A program made the translations under genes and the position numbers. Of a stretch of 64,000 nt of DNA, positions 49,267 through 57,808 are shown piece after piece. The DNA is taken from assembly GCA_039105265.1 (NCBI GenBank), contig JAPFFF010000015.1, positions 3,515,228-3,579,227 on the forward strand, in the 5' to 3' direction. The notes below the pieces were generated by a model that did no database searches, was not told where the DNA came from, and worked only from the letters and a program-made list of their open reading frames with translations. The first letter of the stretch is position 1. The number at the start of each line of letters is the position of its first letter. Source of the DNA: Tritrichomonas musculus. Its lineage: Eukaryota; Parabasalia; Tritrichomonadida; Tritrichomonadidae.

Positions 49267-50871
49267 TTATTCTGTTCCTGGAATTTTTTTTTCCCCATTT
49301 AATCTTTTCATTATTGTTTGAGCATATTGTGATCGATTAGATAACGGAGGTCTTTGAGTTTGAGTACCAACTGCATCATTTGTTTCTGTTATTGGTGGAT
49401 TGGGTTCGCTAACGCTCACTGGTGGTGGAGGTGGAGGAATGGGTGTTCCTACTGCCTCATTTGTTTCGGTTATTGGTTTTTGTTTTCTTTCTCTCTTTTT
49501 ATATACTAGATTATTTGATTCAATTAATTCAATAATATCTTTTCTTTTCATTGTTTCATTAAAATCAATACCATTTCTTCTTAACAATCTTCGAAGACTA
49601 TCAATTTTAATTCCTTTATATTTTTCTCTCAATTCTTGATTTCTTTGTTTTGCTTCAGATAGCGGTTTTCTCGGTTTTGGCTCATTTTCTTTCGCCTTTT
49701 TCGGTTTTGGTTTTCTCTGTTGTTTTTGTTTTGGCATGGTTATTCCATTATCTTTACATTGCTTAATTAATTCTTGTTTCGATAAATTAAAATTGACAAA
49801 ATATCCATTTTGATTCAATAAATCAAACAAATCATTTTTACTCAATGAGTCCCATTTTTGAGAATTCTTTTTTGTTTGTTTCTTCTCTTTCGCTTCAACA
49901 AAATCTTTTGCTCTAGGAACATTTGCTCTTGTCTTCGTCTTTTTTACTTCTTTACCAAATTTCCCTTTTGCTATATCATACATTGTTTGAACTAAATCCA
50001 TTCTTGTTGCATCTGGTGGAATTGGATTAAGTTGAATTTTTTGAAATTTTTTTGATTGAATTGTATTAAATAAAGTTCCATAAGATAAATATCGATATTT
50101 ACCTTTTTGAATACAATCTGCTTCATGTAACCAGATATTTAATTTTTCGTCATCTGTATTGTTATCTACATTATATCCTAATTTTTGTAATTTTTCAATT
50201 CTTTTAGCTTTTGGTATTTCACCATATTTAGCTATCATTTTATTTATTTTATCTAATCTTTTCTTCTCTTTCGCATCAACAAAATCTTTTGCTCTAGGAA
50301 CATTTGCTCTTGTTCTTTTTGGCTTTGGCTCATTTTCTTTCGCCTTTTTTGGCTTTGGCTCATTTTCTTTCGCCTTTTTTGGCTTTGGCTCATTTTCTTT
50401 CGCCTTTTTTGGCTTTGGCTCATTTTCTTTCGCCTTTTTTGGCTTTGGCTCATTTTCTTTCGCCTTTTTTGGCTTTGGCTCATTTTCTTTCGACTGTAAC
50501 TGTGGTGGAATTCCTCCTTTGAGTACCCATTCCATCTTCTCTTGTTTTTTCTCTCCTGCTTTCTTTTTTCGTTTCCAAGCTAATGCTGCATTCAGGTCAT
50601 CAGAATGAGCTTTTTTGACTTCTTGAGCTACAATTTTTGTTCCTTTTTTCCTTTTTGCCCATTCTCTTGGAGTAAAAACATATTCATGAACTCCTTTGAT
50701 TACATGAACCAAATTATCAACTGTTTTGATTCTATAATATCTATCATCAGTAAAAGAATAACTATCTCCTTTTCCAACATCTGTTCTCATTTTGGCATTT
50801 GATATTTGTTTCATTAATTTTTTCGCTTCTGGTGTTGTATTTGATCGTTTTGTATTTACTTTTTTTGACAT
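49267..50871 (-). CDS. Large lysine-rich SAP/HeH-type DNA-binding core protein
   Basis: 534 residues from an ATG at 50869-50871, strongly basic. Residues about 127-187 are six tandem copies of KENEPKPKKA (30-bp DNA repeat, 50320-50495), a histone-H1-like linker. Several short helix-extension-helix segments resemble SAP/HeH DNA-binding modules: IEKLQKLGYNVDNNTDDEKL (about 217-236), DLFDLLNQNGYFVNF (about 350) and LRRLLRRNGIDFNETMKRKD (about 430-450). ARANVPRAKDF-type phrases occur twice. The C-terminus has a Pro-rich PPPPPPV and TETN(E/D)AVGT repeats. It probably condenses or tethers genomic DNA in the virion, comparable to adenovirus core proteins; this is inferred. Confidence 0.7.
   Translation of the reverse strand: MSKKVNTKRSNTTPEAKKLMKQISNAKMRTDVGKGDSYSFTDDRYYRIKTVDNLVHVIKGVHEYVFTPREWAKRKKGTKIVAQEVKKAHSDDLNAALAWKRKKKAGEKKQEKMEWVLKGGIPPQLQSKENEPKPKKAKENEPKPKKAKENEPKPKKAKENEPKPKKAKENEPKPKKAKENEPKPKRTRANVPRAKDFVDAKEKKRLDKINKMIAKYGEIPKAKRIEKLQKLGYNVDNNTDDEKLNIWLHEADCIQKGKYRYLSYGTLFNTIQSKKFQKIQLNPIPPDATRMDLVQTMYDIAKGKFGKEVKKTKTRANVPRAKDFVEAKEKKQTKKNSQKWDSLSKNDLFDLLNQNGYFVNFNLSKQELIKQCKDNGITMPKQKQQRKPKPKKAKENEPKPRKPLSEAKQRNQELREKYKGIKIDSLRRLLRRNGIDFNETMKRKDIIELIESNNLVYKKRERKQKPITETNEAVGTPIPPPPPPVSVSEPNPPITETNDAVGTQTQRPPLSNRSQYAQTIMKRLNGEKKIPGTE
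50320..50495. repeat. 30-bp tandem repeat, about six copies, inside the core-protein gene
   Basis: The unit ggctttggctcattttcttt followed by cgcctttttt is repeated about six times with almost no divergence. It encodes the KENEPKPKKA decapeptide on the minus strand. Near-identity of copies indicates recent expansion or homogenisation, so copy number is expected to vary among element copies. Confidence 0.9.
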
Positions 50872-50900
50872 TTATACTTGTAAAAATAATTATGATTTAT

Positions 50901-51425
50901 TTATTTTTCTTTTGGGCCATAATAAAGTCTTGCAACTCTATTTGGTCTTGTCTTATGTGTTTTTCCTTTATCTGATCTTGTTTTTCTTGGTTTTCCACTT
51001 TTCGTCATTTTTGGTGCCTTTGGTGCCTTTGGTGGTTTTGCACTTGCTCTTTTTGGATTTGTATATCCTGTTTTAGCCCAACGTTGAATAAGATTTTCTA
51101 ATTTTTCCTTGGTATAAGTTGGTTCAATACGAATTTTTTGGGCCAAACAGAAAGCTTGCAATTCTTCTTTTGATCTATGAGATAAATCCATTGCTGCTGC
51201 TGCTTGACGTCTTTTTGGTGCAGCTGTGGTTTTTTTCTTAACTGTCCCTGCTTTCTTATTTATAGGTTTAAATTTAGGTAGTGGTGGCCCTTGTTTTTTC
51301 TTTACTGTTCCTGCTTTCTTATTTATAGGTTTAAATTTAGGTAGTGGTGATCCTTTTGCTGCTGCACCTGCTTCTGCTGCTGCTCCAACTGCCTCGACAA
51401 CTTTCTTTACTGCATTTTCTGACAT
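50901..51425 (-). CDS. Basic SAP-domain core protein
   Basis: 174 residues from an ATG at 51423-51425. It has an Ala-rich start, then two direct repeats of LPKFKPINKKAGTVKKK. A SAP-like helix-extension-helix follows (MDLSHRSKEELQAFCLAQKI, then TKEKLENLIQRWA, about residues 79-118), and a Lys/Arg/Pro tail (KAPKAPKMTKSGKPRKTRSD). This is the composition of a chromatin-like DNA-packaging protein. Neighbours on both sides are also highly basic, so the group likely forms the nucleoprotein core. The SAP reading is by pattern only. Confidence 0.7.
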   Translation of the reverse strand: MSENAVKKVVEAVGAAAEAGAAAKGSPLPKFKPINKKAGTVKKKQGPPLPKFKPINKKAGTVKKKTTAAPKRRQAAAAMDLSHRSKEELQAFCLAQKIRIEPTYTKEKLENLIQRWAKTGYTNPKRASAKPPKAPKAPKMTKSGKPRKTRSDKGKTHKTRPNRVARLYYGPKEK

Positions 51426-51481
51426 TGTTTATTTTTGATTTTTCATTAAATTATCAAAAAATAAAAATATTTTTTCTTTTT

Positions 51482-51655
51482 TTATCTTTTTCTTGTTCTT
51501 TTTACTCCTGATCTTTTGATTCCTTTATTTGATCTCGCTTTTCTTGGTGTTGTTGTTGTTTTTCGTGTTGGTTTGCTTCTTTTTCTTATTTGTTTTTCGA
51601 TTAAATACAATAATTCTGGCGGGATTTTTGACATTTTCGTTCTTTTTGGTGGCAT
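51482..51655 (-). CDS. 57-residue protamine-like basic protein
   Basis: A short minus-strand frame from an ATG at 51653-51655 to a TAA at 51482-51484. It begins MPPKRTKMSKIPPELLYLIE and continues into an Arg/Lys/Thr-rich tail (KQIRKRSKPTRKTTTTPRKA and on to VKRTRKR). About 40 percent of residues are basic. Its composition is similar to adenovirus pVII/pX-type condensing peptides and it lies inside the core-protein block, so a DNA-condensing role is plausible. Confidence 0.6.
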   Translation of the reverse strand: MPPKRTKMSKIPPELLYLIEKQIRKRSKPTRKTTTTPRKARSNKGIKRSGVKRTRKR

Positions 51656-51748
51656 TTTTGATTTTGCAAAATTCTAGAAAAAGTTCACATCAAACCTATT
51701 TCCAACTCTAACTTCTCTAATATAAATTGCTCTAACATATTAATGAGT

Positions 51749-52075
51749 TCATTCTTGATGTAATTCATTTTCTATCTCATTAAAATCTTCTTCATTTTCA
51801 TTTTCCTCTTCTCCATTTTCAGGATCTTCAAAAGTTTTATTTAAGTTATCAACACTCTTTGATTTTGTTATTTTTCTATTTCCTCCTTTCAAATGTGGTC
51901 TTGATGGCCTATCTTTTTTCATCCAATCTGACCACCTTACTGAAAATTCATTACCTTCATATAAATAATGAATACGAATATCTCCTCTTTTGTAATCATC
52001 TAATAATATACAATTTTCTTTAGCCATTTCTTCTCTCACTTTTTGAGTATTCCAACGGATCCTAGTCTTTGTCAT
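51749..52075 (-). CDS. 108-residue protein, possibly DNA-binding
   Basis: Started at the ATG at 52073-52075 (MTKTRIRWNTQKV); the longer frame uses TTG. The folded part (DIRIHYLYEGNEFSVRWSDW, then PHLKGGNRKI) vaguely recalls the small repeat domains attached to phage and viral endonucleases, but the cysteines of those are missing. The tail is very acidic. The relation is tentative and the function unknown. Confidence 0.55.
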   Translation of the reverse strand: MTKTRIRWNTQKVREEMAKENCILLDDYKRGDIRIHYLYEGNEFSVRWSDWMKKDRPSRPHLKGGNRKITKSKSVDNLNKTFEDPENGEEENENEEDFNEIENELHQE

Positions 52076-52131
52076 ATATTTTTGAGACAAAATAAAAAAT
52101 TAAAAAAATTAAAAAAGCTTATTGTTTATTC

Positions 52132-52392
52132 TCAAAGATCAAAGTCATGGGGGTTATTTTTGATGTACTCTTGGATTCTTTCTTTCATTTTCTTGATTCT
52201 CTCTTCCACACTTTGAAGACTTTCCTTTTTCTTAAAAATGAAATGCTCGCTACCTCGAATCGCTTCTCGAAGTTCTCTGGCTTCCCTATTCATATCATTT
52301 AAATCATGTAGATATTTGAAAAAATCTTCCTTCGAAGGATGGAGATTTGACAAAGCATCAATTATTGGTAACAATATTAATACAAATAACAT
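52132..52392 (-). CDS. Secreted or signal-anchored short coiled-coil protein
   Basis: 86 residues, started at the ATG at 52390-52392 because this places the start right after a Myb-type promoter and begins with a signal-peptide-like MLFVLILLPIIDALS. The longer frame runs through the promoter from a non-ATG codon. The mature part is a charged coiled coil (MNREARELREAIRGSEHF, then SVEERIKKMKERIQEY). It belongs to the set of small coiled-coil genes of the right arm and is divergent from the 55-residue gene at 52443. Confidence 0.65.
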   Translation of the reverse strand: MLFVLILLPIIDALSNLHPSKEDFFKYLHDLNDMNREARELREAIRGSEHFIFKKKESLQSVEERIKKMKERIQEYIKNNPHDFDL

Positions 52393-52442
52393 AAATAAAA
52401 AATGAAAACGGTTAGATCGGTTTTGACAGACCATTTTTTTAA
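52393..52442. promoter_or_regulatory. Bidirectional Myb-type promoter
   Basis: A 50-bp spacer between divergent starts contains aacggtt at 52407-52413 and cggttttgacagac at 52418-52431, followed by ccattttttt and the + ATG. On the minus side aaccgttttcattttttatttATG gives an initiator match TCATTTTT. It marks the border of the Myb-motif regulon. Confidence 0.7.
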
Positions 52443-52610
52443 ATGTCTGAACCTTTAATTGATCAATCTCAAAGTGAAAGAATTGACCACAACGATGATT
52501 ATTGTTGTGATTCTCCACCTCCGAATTGGTGTTTATGGATTGTTGTTATGATCGTAATTATTAACATTTGCTTGAACCTTCTCTACTTTTGGTTAAATAT
52601 ATTGGGTTAG
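52443..52610 (+). CDS. 55-residue single-span membrane protein
   Basis: A short frame ATG...TAG. It has a polar acidic N-terminus with a CC pair, then a hydrophobic helix (CLWIVVMIVIINICLNLLYF) and a short tail. It begins 12 bases after the promoter motif and ends 10 bp before the convergent polymerase gene. A small membrane protein of unknown role. Confidence 0.6.
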   Translation: MSEPLIDQSQSERIDHNDDYCCDSPPPNWCLWIVVMIVIINICLNLLYFWLNILG

Positions 52611-52620
52611 TAAACAATCA

Positions 52621-55600
52621 TTAATATTCAAAATATTTTTCTCTCTTTCCTTCTTTATATGGTGTTGATATTCTTCTTTTGAATTCATTTAAGGTTGATA
52701 CAGTCATATTTTTATTCATTTGGAAACATGGTTGACCTTTTGTAAGATCAAATGTTTGTTGATTCCCTTCGTATAAATATTTATATAATTTCATTGGATC
52801 ATTATCAAATTCATTCTTATAAGCATATTTAATAGATTGTTCAGTTAATCCTTTCCCACGAGTCATATAATCAATTTCACCTGTAGAATCTTGTAACTTA
52901 TCAATATACATCTTTTTCATCAAAAAGTATGATTCAATTGATTCTGGCATTTCTTTGTGACCATTTATAGTTGGAAAATCTGAATGGAATTGACCTAAAT
53001 ATTTACCTATGAGTTCTCGATTATATTTTTCTTTATAAGCTTTTTGTAATTTTGGTAAATCATTTATTTCAATATGCATTGAATCAGTATCCTGATAATA
53101 AATATGGCAACCAATATCAAATGCAAGACACATCACTTCATTCATGATTCTTTTTGACATACTTAATACATGAATACCTAATAATGAAAAATTAAAATGT
53201 TTATCAATTGGTCTCAATATTCTAACAGCATGCATATTATTTTGTAATTCAATATCTTCAACAATTTTGTTATAATTTTTGATCCAATAATTATCTAAAG
53301 TATCTTGATCATTAATGTATTTAAAATCTTTTTCAATAGGTCTTTCAATGGTTTTACCATAACAACTATTCATAATTAATTTATATAAATTTTGTAAAGG
53401 ATTGTCTTGACTTTTATATTCTAATCTTTTCTCAAATATTTTTTGAATTTCTTTTTGGATATGATATTCTCTTTTTCCAGGCCAATAATAACCTCTTATT
53501 AATTCGAAATCTATTTTTTGAAATTCAATGAGATCTTCTAAATAAATATTATCGACAATCATTTTGAAAGGTTTATCGAATTTATCATCATTAAGGTTAC
53601 CATCTTTTGTTTTCTTAACGATTAATGGAAATGGATAATGTTTATGAATTCCAGTAACTAAAATTTCTACTATATATGCACCTTGTTTTGATAAAAATTC
53701 ATAATTTAATTCAGTTTTGGATATTACTACTGGTTTTCCTTGAACGGTATATAATCTATGAATTGCTGAAGGATATAAACTAACTGCGTCAAAATCTGCT
53801 AATTTTTCAGTGATATGCCACTTTTTGTTATAAGCAGTCATACATCTACCTCCATAAACAGCATATGAACAAAATTTCCTAACAATTCCACCTACTGAAT
53901 ATAAATCATGACCATAATAAACTTTATGATTAAATACATCATTAGCTAAAGAAGAAATTGAAATATATTTGAATGGATCGATTTTGAAATCTTGAATGAA
54001 ACCTTGTCTAAATTTAACAAAACTTTCTCTTAATATTCGAACATCTTGATGACAATAAAATAATGCATATTTCCACATATCAAATTCATTATTATTTAAA
54101 CGGCATCCCTTAATTTTGTTAATATTTGAACGAAATAATTGATAATCTTGTTCAGTCCATGTTTTATCTTCTTCTTTACCTGCTTCATTAATTTGACCTT
54201 TATTTGTTCTTAATCTTTCAAATGTATAATATTTGTATGGGAAAATTTCTTTTTCACAAGGAATATTAAACATTAATGGTAGATTTGATAGCTTGCAAGA
54301 GAAAATTGGATAACTATCTTTAAATGTTATCTTTTTGTTCTCAAATTTCAAAGTCATATTAAAACATTGATTTCCTTTAATAATTGATGATAATATTTTT
54401 ATATTTTGATTATTGTTTTGTAAAATCATTCTAATATCATAAGCCAAATTATGAAAATAACAAATTGAATCAGTAGGTAAATATTTCAATAGATTTATAT
54501 TACATTTTTCACCTAAGAATTCTTTCTTAATTTTCCCATCTAATGAATGTAAACAACATAAGAATGGAATATGAATTTTTGAACTTGTATCAGATTCAAA
54601 ATCACAAAACCAATAAGAAGTTTCTACTTGTTTGATTATTTTTGTTTTTGGTTCAATTAATTTACAACAATATTCATCTTTATATTCTAATGTAGTATTT
54701 GAAATATCTTGATCAATTTCATTATAAAATATTGAATGTAATAAATGTTCTTGTGAATAATTAATTGGAATGAAATAATTTTTCTTAAATAATTCTCTAA
54801 TCAAGTTTGAAGAAGTTATAAATGATCTACCTTTTGTCCAATGATCTGTAATCCAATCTTTATTATATTTGTCTTCATCTAACTTTTCAATATTTTTGAT
54901 ATAATAATATGTAAATGGTGTCTTTTCTTCGATGAAATAATGTTTTTGATATACATTGAATTTATGAGTTCGTTCTGGTTCAGCTTTTTGTATACCCATA
55001 TATGTTTTTCTTTTACCTTTATCCATTGAACGTACAGATTGTTTTTGAGCAACAGAATTATCATCAATATAAGTTAAATTAAGATGAATATTAAATTCTT
55101 CACATAAATGATTAATACTACTTTGTGATAAATATCTATTTTGAATCCTTAATCTAATTTGATTTAATAATGATTCTGAATAATTTCCAGTTTGTTGTAA
55201 AGCATAAATGAAACAACAATCATTTAATTCTTCTTTTATTTTCTTTGTCTTTTCATTAATTAAACTATCAAATATTTGAATTGTCAGGTAATCAATTAAT
55301 ACTTTTGGACAACCAGGTTTTAATAAATATTTAAAGAATCCTCCATCGACTGTATTTTTATGTTTTGGATGTTTTAATATACTAAATTTGATTTGAGAAA
55401 ATAATGAAAATTCAGGTAATCTTTGACCTTCTAAATCATATTCCCAACCTGGATTCTTTTCAATTTGATAAATGAAATTCTCTTCTGTTAAATTCTTTAA
55501 TAATTCTTCATAAGTTTTTCCATTTAAAGGTACAGAATGCCATTGACCTCCAACTGAATAAGATAATTTATATTTTTCTGTTGCAGCTAATTCACCTATT

Positions 55601-56277
55601 TCATTTTCAAATTTCTTTCGTAAGAATGGAAATAATTTCTTTCGACCATAATCATTTAATTGTTCAAAATTAATTCTCCAATCAGTTGGTGAATCATTTA
55701 ACATTTTTATATAACCATCAACAATTCTATCTTGATCATTTTCATTATTAATTTTCATGAATTGAATAAATGAATCATCTTTTGAATGAGGTCTAATTGA
55801 ATTCTGAATATTTAAGAAATAAGGATCAGTTGGTCTTTTTGGTTCATATTCATTTGATTTTGGCTCAGGAGGTGGAACTAATTTTCTCAAAGGTACATTT
55901 TGTTCACTAACGGGCATTAATTTTCTCAAAGGTACATTTGGTGGTGCATTTGCAATTATTTCACGTAAATTTGATTTTTCTGGCTCAATTGGTGTCGATG
56001 GTGGGGGTTCAGTAAATTCTTTTTCTGGAGGAGGTTGATTTAAATATTGAGGGAGATTTGAATGAGTTAAACCTTTAACGAACCAAAATATTGAATCCCC
56101 ATTCAATTTCCCATCATAACCATTTTCTTTCACTTTTTGTATAATATACTCATTTAATATTTCTTTACTCCGATCCCCATTCTTTTTAGAGAATTCTTTA
56201 AACGTTTCTTTACCATTCGTTAAGAGATTATAAATCTCCATTAATCTGTTAGGATTCGCTCTAATAGTTGTTGTCAT
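52621..56277 (-). CDS. Protein-primed family B DNA polymerase (pPolB)
   Basis: 1,218 residues from an ATG at 56275-56277. The N-terminal 500 residues include a Pro-rich segment with two LRKL(M/V)P-type repeats (near 120-140) and a region with NDCCFIYALQQTGNY, as in Polinton/virophage polymerases. Exonuclease motifs: FCDFESD (about 557), FHNLAYD (about 609) and YCHQDVRIL (about 743). Polymerase motifs: DFDAVSLYPSA (about 831), MNSCYGKTIER (near 970) and YYQDTDS (about 1,062). All catalytic acidic residues are present, so it looks functional. It copies the linear element from protein-primed ends. Its promoter, AACGGTTTTGACAGACCATT, lies 29-45 bases upstream. Confidence 0.95.
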   Translation of the reverse strand: MTTTIRANPNRLMEIYNLLTNGKETFKEFSKKNGDRSKEILNEYIIQKVKENGYDGKLNGDSIFWFVKGLTHSNLPQYLNQPPPEKEFTEPPPSTPIEPEKSNLREIIANAPPNVPLRKLMPVSEQNVPLRKLVPPPEPKSNEYEPKRPTDPYFLNIQNSIRPHSKDDSFIQFMKINNENDQDRIVDGYIKMLNDSPTDWRINFEQLNDYGRKKLFPFLRKKFENEIGELAATEKYKLSYSVGGQWHSVPLNGKTYEELLKNLTEENFIYQIEKNPGWEYDLEGQRLPEFSLFSQIKFSILKHPKHKNTVDGGFFKYLLKPGCPKVLIDYLTIQIFDSLINEKTKKIKEELNDCCFIYALQQTGNYSESLLNQIRLRIQNRYLSQSSINHLCEEFNIHLNLTYIDDNSVAQKQSVRSMDKGKRKTYMGIQKAEPERTHKFNVYQKHYFIEEKTPFTYYYIKNIEKLDEDKYNKDWITDHWTKGRSFITSSNLIRELFKKNYFIPINYSQEHLLHSIFYNEIDQDISNTTLEYKDEYCCKLIEPKTKIIKQVETSYWFCDFESDTSSKIHIPFLCCLHSLDGKIKKEFLGEKCNINLLKYLPTDSICYFHNLAYDIRMILQNNNQNIKILSSIIKGNQCFNMTLKFENKKITFKDSYPIFSCKLSNLPLMFNIPCEKEIFPYKYYTFERLRTNKGQINEAGKEEDKTWTEQDYQLFRSNINKIKGCRLNNNEFDMWKYALFYCHQDVRILRESFVKFRQGFIQDFKIDPFKYISISSLANDVFNHKVYYGHDLYSVGGIVRKFCSYAVYGGRCMTAYNKKWHITEKLADFDAVSLYPSAIHRLYTVQGKPVVISKTELNYEFLSKQGAYIVEILVTGIHKHYPFPLIVKKTKDGNLNDDKFDKPFKMIVDNIYLEDLIEFQKIDFELIRGYYWPGKREYHIQKEIQKIFEKRLEYKSQDNPLQNLYKLIMNSCYGKTIERPIEKDFKYINDQDTLDNYWIKNYNKIVEDIELQNNMHAVRILRPIDKHFNFSLLGIHVLSMSKRIMNEVMCLAFDIGCHIYYQDTDSMHIEINDLPKLQKAYKEKYNRELIGKYLGQFHSDFPTINGHKEMPESIESYFLMKKMYIDKLQDSTGEIDYMTRGKGLTEQSIKYAYKNEFDNDPMKLYKYLYEGNQQTFDLTKGQPCFQMNKNMTVSTLNEFKRRISTPYKEGKREKYFEY

Positions 56278-56339
56278 GTTAACTTTCTTTTACAATAAAA
56301 ATAATGGTCTGTCAAAACCGTTAATTAAAAAGAAAATGT
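56278..56339 (-). promoter_or_regulatory. Myb-type promoter of the polymerase gene
   Basis: GGTCTGTCAAAACCGTT at 56306-56322 (minus strand AACGGTTTTGACAGACC) precedes ATTATTTTTATTG and the polymerase ATG at 56277. The gene on the other side ends here, so only the minus-strand start is served. Confidence 0.7.
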
Positions 56340-56600
56340 TTATTGAGGTCGAGTTAATTGAAGAACGAAAACGTCTTTTATTAATTGTTCGATTTGAACA
56401 CCACGTTCAGCAACTTTTCGATCAATTCTTTGGACAGAACTTTCTAAACGTTCCAATCTTGAAGTTAATTCATCAAGTTGAGAATTTATTTTTTGCATGA
56501 GAACTTTCGTTATATTCAAATCATTTCGAACATTCGATAGAAAATCTCTTGTTTGATCATCAATCTTTTTCTTCTCTTCGAAAAAGTCAGGTTCACTCAT
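56340..56600 (-). CDS. Short coiled-coil protein
   Basis: 86 residues from an ATG at 56598-56600. It is a nearly continuous coiled coil (LTSRLERLESSVQRIDRKVA) with an acidic start MSEPDFFEEKKKIDD. The Myb-type promoter at 56615-56628 plus an initiator-like TTCATTATTTTT lies directly upstream. It is one of about ten such genes in the element; its partner is unknown. A + strand frame in the same place was rejected. Confidence 0.65.
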   Translation of the reverse strand: MSEPDFFEEKKKIDDQTRDFLSNVRNDLNITKVLMQKINSQLDELTSRLERLESSVQRIDRKVAERGVQIEQLIKDVFVLQLTRPQ

Positions 56601-56636
56601 TTAAAAATAATGAAGTGTCAAAACCGTTTTTATATT
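56601..56636 (-). promoter_or_regulatory. Myb-type promoter
   Basis: GTGTCAAAACCGTT at 56615-56628 on the + strand, reading AACGGTTTTGACAC then TTCATTATTTTTAAATG toward the 86-residue gene. The motif-to-ATG distance is about 15-20 bases. Confidence 0.7.
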
Positions 56637-57344
56637 TCATTCCTGATAATGACTAATATATTCATCTATTAACCTCTTTAATTTATCTAAACATGTTTTT
56701 GAAGCAGTAATGATAGAACTATAAATTGAGACATCATTTGTACCAAAATTCTTACGAATAATATCTTTTATATCTCTATTCGGTGTCATAGCTATTGGCA
56801 TATTATCTTTGAAGTACCATTGATTTTTTTCTTTTGGTTTGATATCACGATAATAATCTTTATGACGTTTGACTAAATGTAATTTAACTTTTTCTGGATT
56901 ATCTTTTAATTCTTCTAACCAAATTAAGAATTTATAATCATATTCTCTATTTTTAGGTACTAATCTTGGTTTTTGTTCAAGTCTTTGTTTTTCAAAATAC
57001 TCATCTAATAATTTTAGAACAAAGAAGGAATAAGTAGGTGAAGCCCAAATTGCTATATGATTTATTAATAATTTATGAATATAAATTCCTTTCAAATTAT
57101 TCGGTAAATTTGGTCGATTTTCTAATAACTTTTGGTCGGGCGGAATTCCGACTGACTCAGAAATAAATTGAAATAACTCCTTTGTTTGTTTATTTTCATT
57201 CCAATGCTTAATTTTCTTTGTTGATTGACAAGCACTAATTATACTATTTGCTTGAAACATATTATCTTTCTTTGAACGTATAATCCGTAAATGTTCATTA
57301 TATTGTAACCATTCATAATTTTCATTTATTGGCTCTACTATCAT
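56637..57344 (-). CDS. KilA-N domain protein
   Basis: 235 residues from an ATG at 57342-57344. Residues about 20-115 fit the KilA-N DNA-binding fold: NMFQANSIISACQSTKKIKH near the start, then KGIYIHKLLINHIAIWASPT and FVLKLLDEYF. The C-terminal part (about 140-235), with WLEELKDNPEKVKLHLVKRH, is unassigned. KilA-N proteins are common in large DNA viruses and phages and are present in trichomonad Mavericks, where they are thought to act as DNA-binding regulators. Unlike its neighbours its upstream region shows no clear Myb-type motif. Confidence 0.85.
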   Translation of the reverse strand: MIVEPINENYEWLQYNEHLRIIRSKKDNMFQANSIISACQSTKKIKHWNENKQTKELFQFISESVGIPPDQKLLENRPNLPNNLKGIYIHKLLINHIAIWASPTYSFFVLKLLDEYFEKQRLEQKPRLVPKNREYDYKFLIWLEELKDNPEKVKLHLVKRHKDYYRDIKPKEKNQWYFKDNMPIAMTPNRDIKDIIRKNFGTNDVSIYSSIITASKTCLDKLKRLIDEYISHYQE

Positions 57345-57392
57345 TTTTGTTTTTGTAAGAGGATAAAAAAATAAAAAGATAAATTAAATTTA

Positions 57393-57770
57393 TTAATCAT
57401 CATCATCCATTAGAAATTTTTGAAAAGAACTTATTTCAGCTATTAAAGCTCTTTTTTGAACTTTGTATTGATCAAAACTATCTTGATATTCTTTCCATGC
57501 TGATTTCTCTTCTGTCTCAAGTTCAGTTTTTATTTTTTCATGATCTTCAATAATTGAATCAATTTGTATATCTTCGAAATCTCTTTTGAGTTTATATAAG
57601 TTGTGTAAATCTTCACCATTATACCGTTGACAAAAAGAAATATCTTTCTCTTTTACTTTTGCTTCAGCCAAACGATTCATAGCATCATAGAATTCACTCA
57701 TTGATTTTTTGAGTTTATCTTTCTTGTCCTCTATTAAATTTTGAAATACTACTTGAGGAACTCTCTTCAT
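57393..57770 (-). CDS. Short coiled-coil protein
   Basis: 125 residues from the ATG at 57768-57770 (MKRVPQVVFQN), chosen because the longer non-ATG start lies inside the promoter. It is charged and helical (KIKTELETEEKSAWKEYQDS) with an acidic DDD end. Its upstream AACGGTTTTGACACTTCACTTTTTATG contains both the Myb-type core and an initiator match. Divergent from the gene at 57809. Confidence 0.65.
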   Translation of the reverse strand: MKRVPQVVFQNLIEDKKDKLKKSMSEFYDAMNRLAEAKVKEKDISFCQRYNGEDLHNLYKLKRDFEDIQIDSIIEDHEKIKTELETEEKSAWKEYQDSFDQYKVQKRALIAEISSFQKFLMDDDD

Positions 57771-57808
57771 AAAAAGTGAAGTGTCAAAACCGTTATTCAT
57801 TTTTTTAA
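57771..57808. promoter_or_regulatory. Bidirectional Myb-type promoter
   Basis: GTGTCAAAACCGTT at 57781-57794 in a 38-bp spacer. Toward the left it reads AACGGTTTTGACACTTCACTTTTTATG, and toward the right ACCGTTATTCATTTTTTTAAATG. Both sides carry TCA(C/T)TTTT initiator matches. Confidence 0.75.

Noticed and set aside
50320-50495. Possible CRISPR-like array
   Set aside because: Unit is directly tandem with no spacers and is in frame inside a gene; eukaryotic context.
50159-50608. + strand frame of Phe/Gly/Ser repeats
   Set aside because: Antisense of the 30-bp repeat of the core-protein gene.
56276-56500. + strand frame opposite the short coiled-coil gene
   Set aside because: Although the Myb-type motif also points toward an ATG at 56337, the minus-strand coiled coil has better composition and its own promoter.
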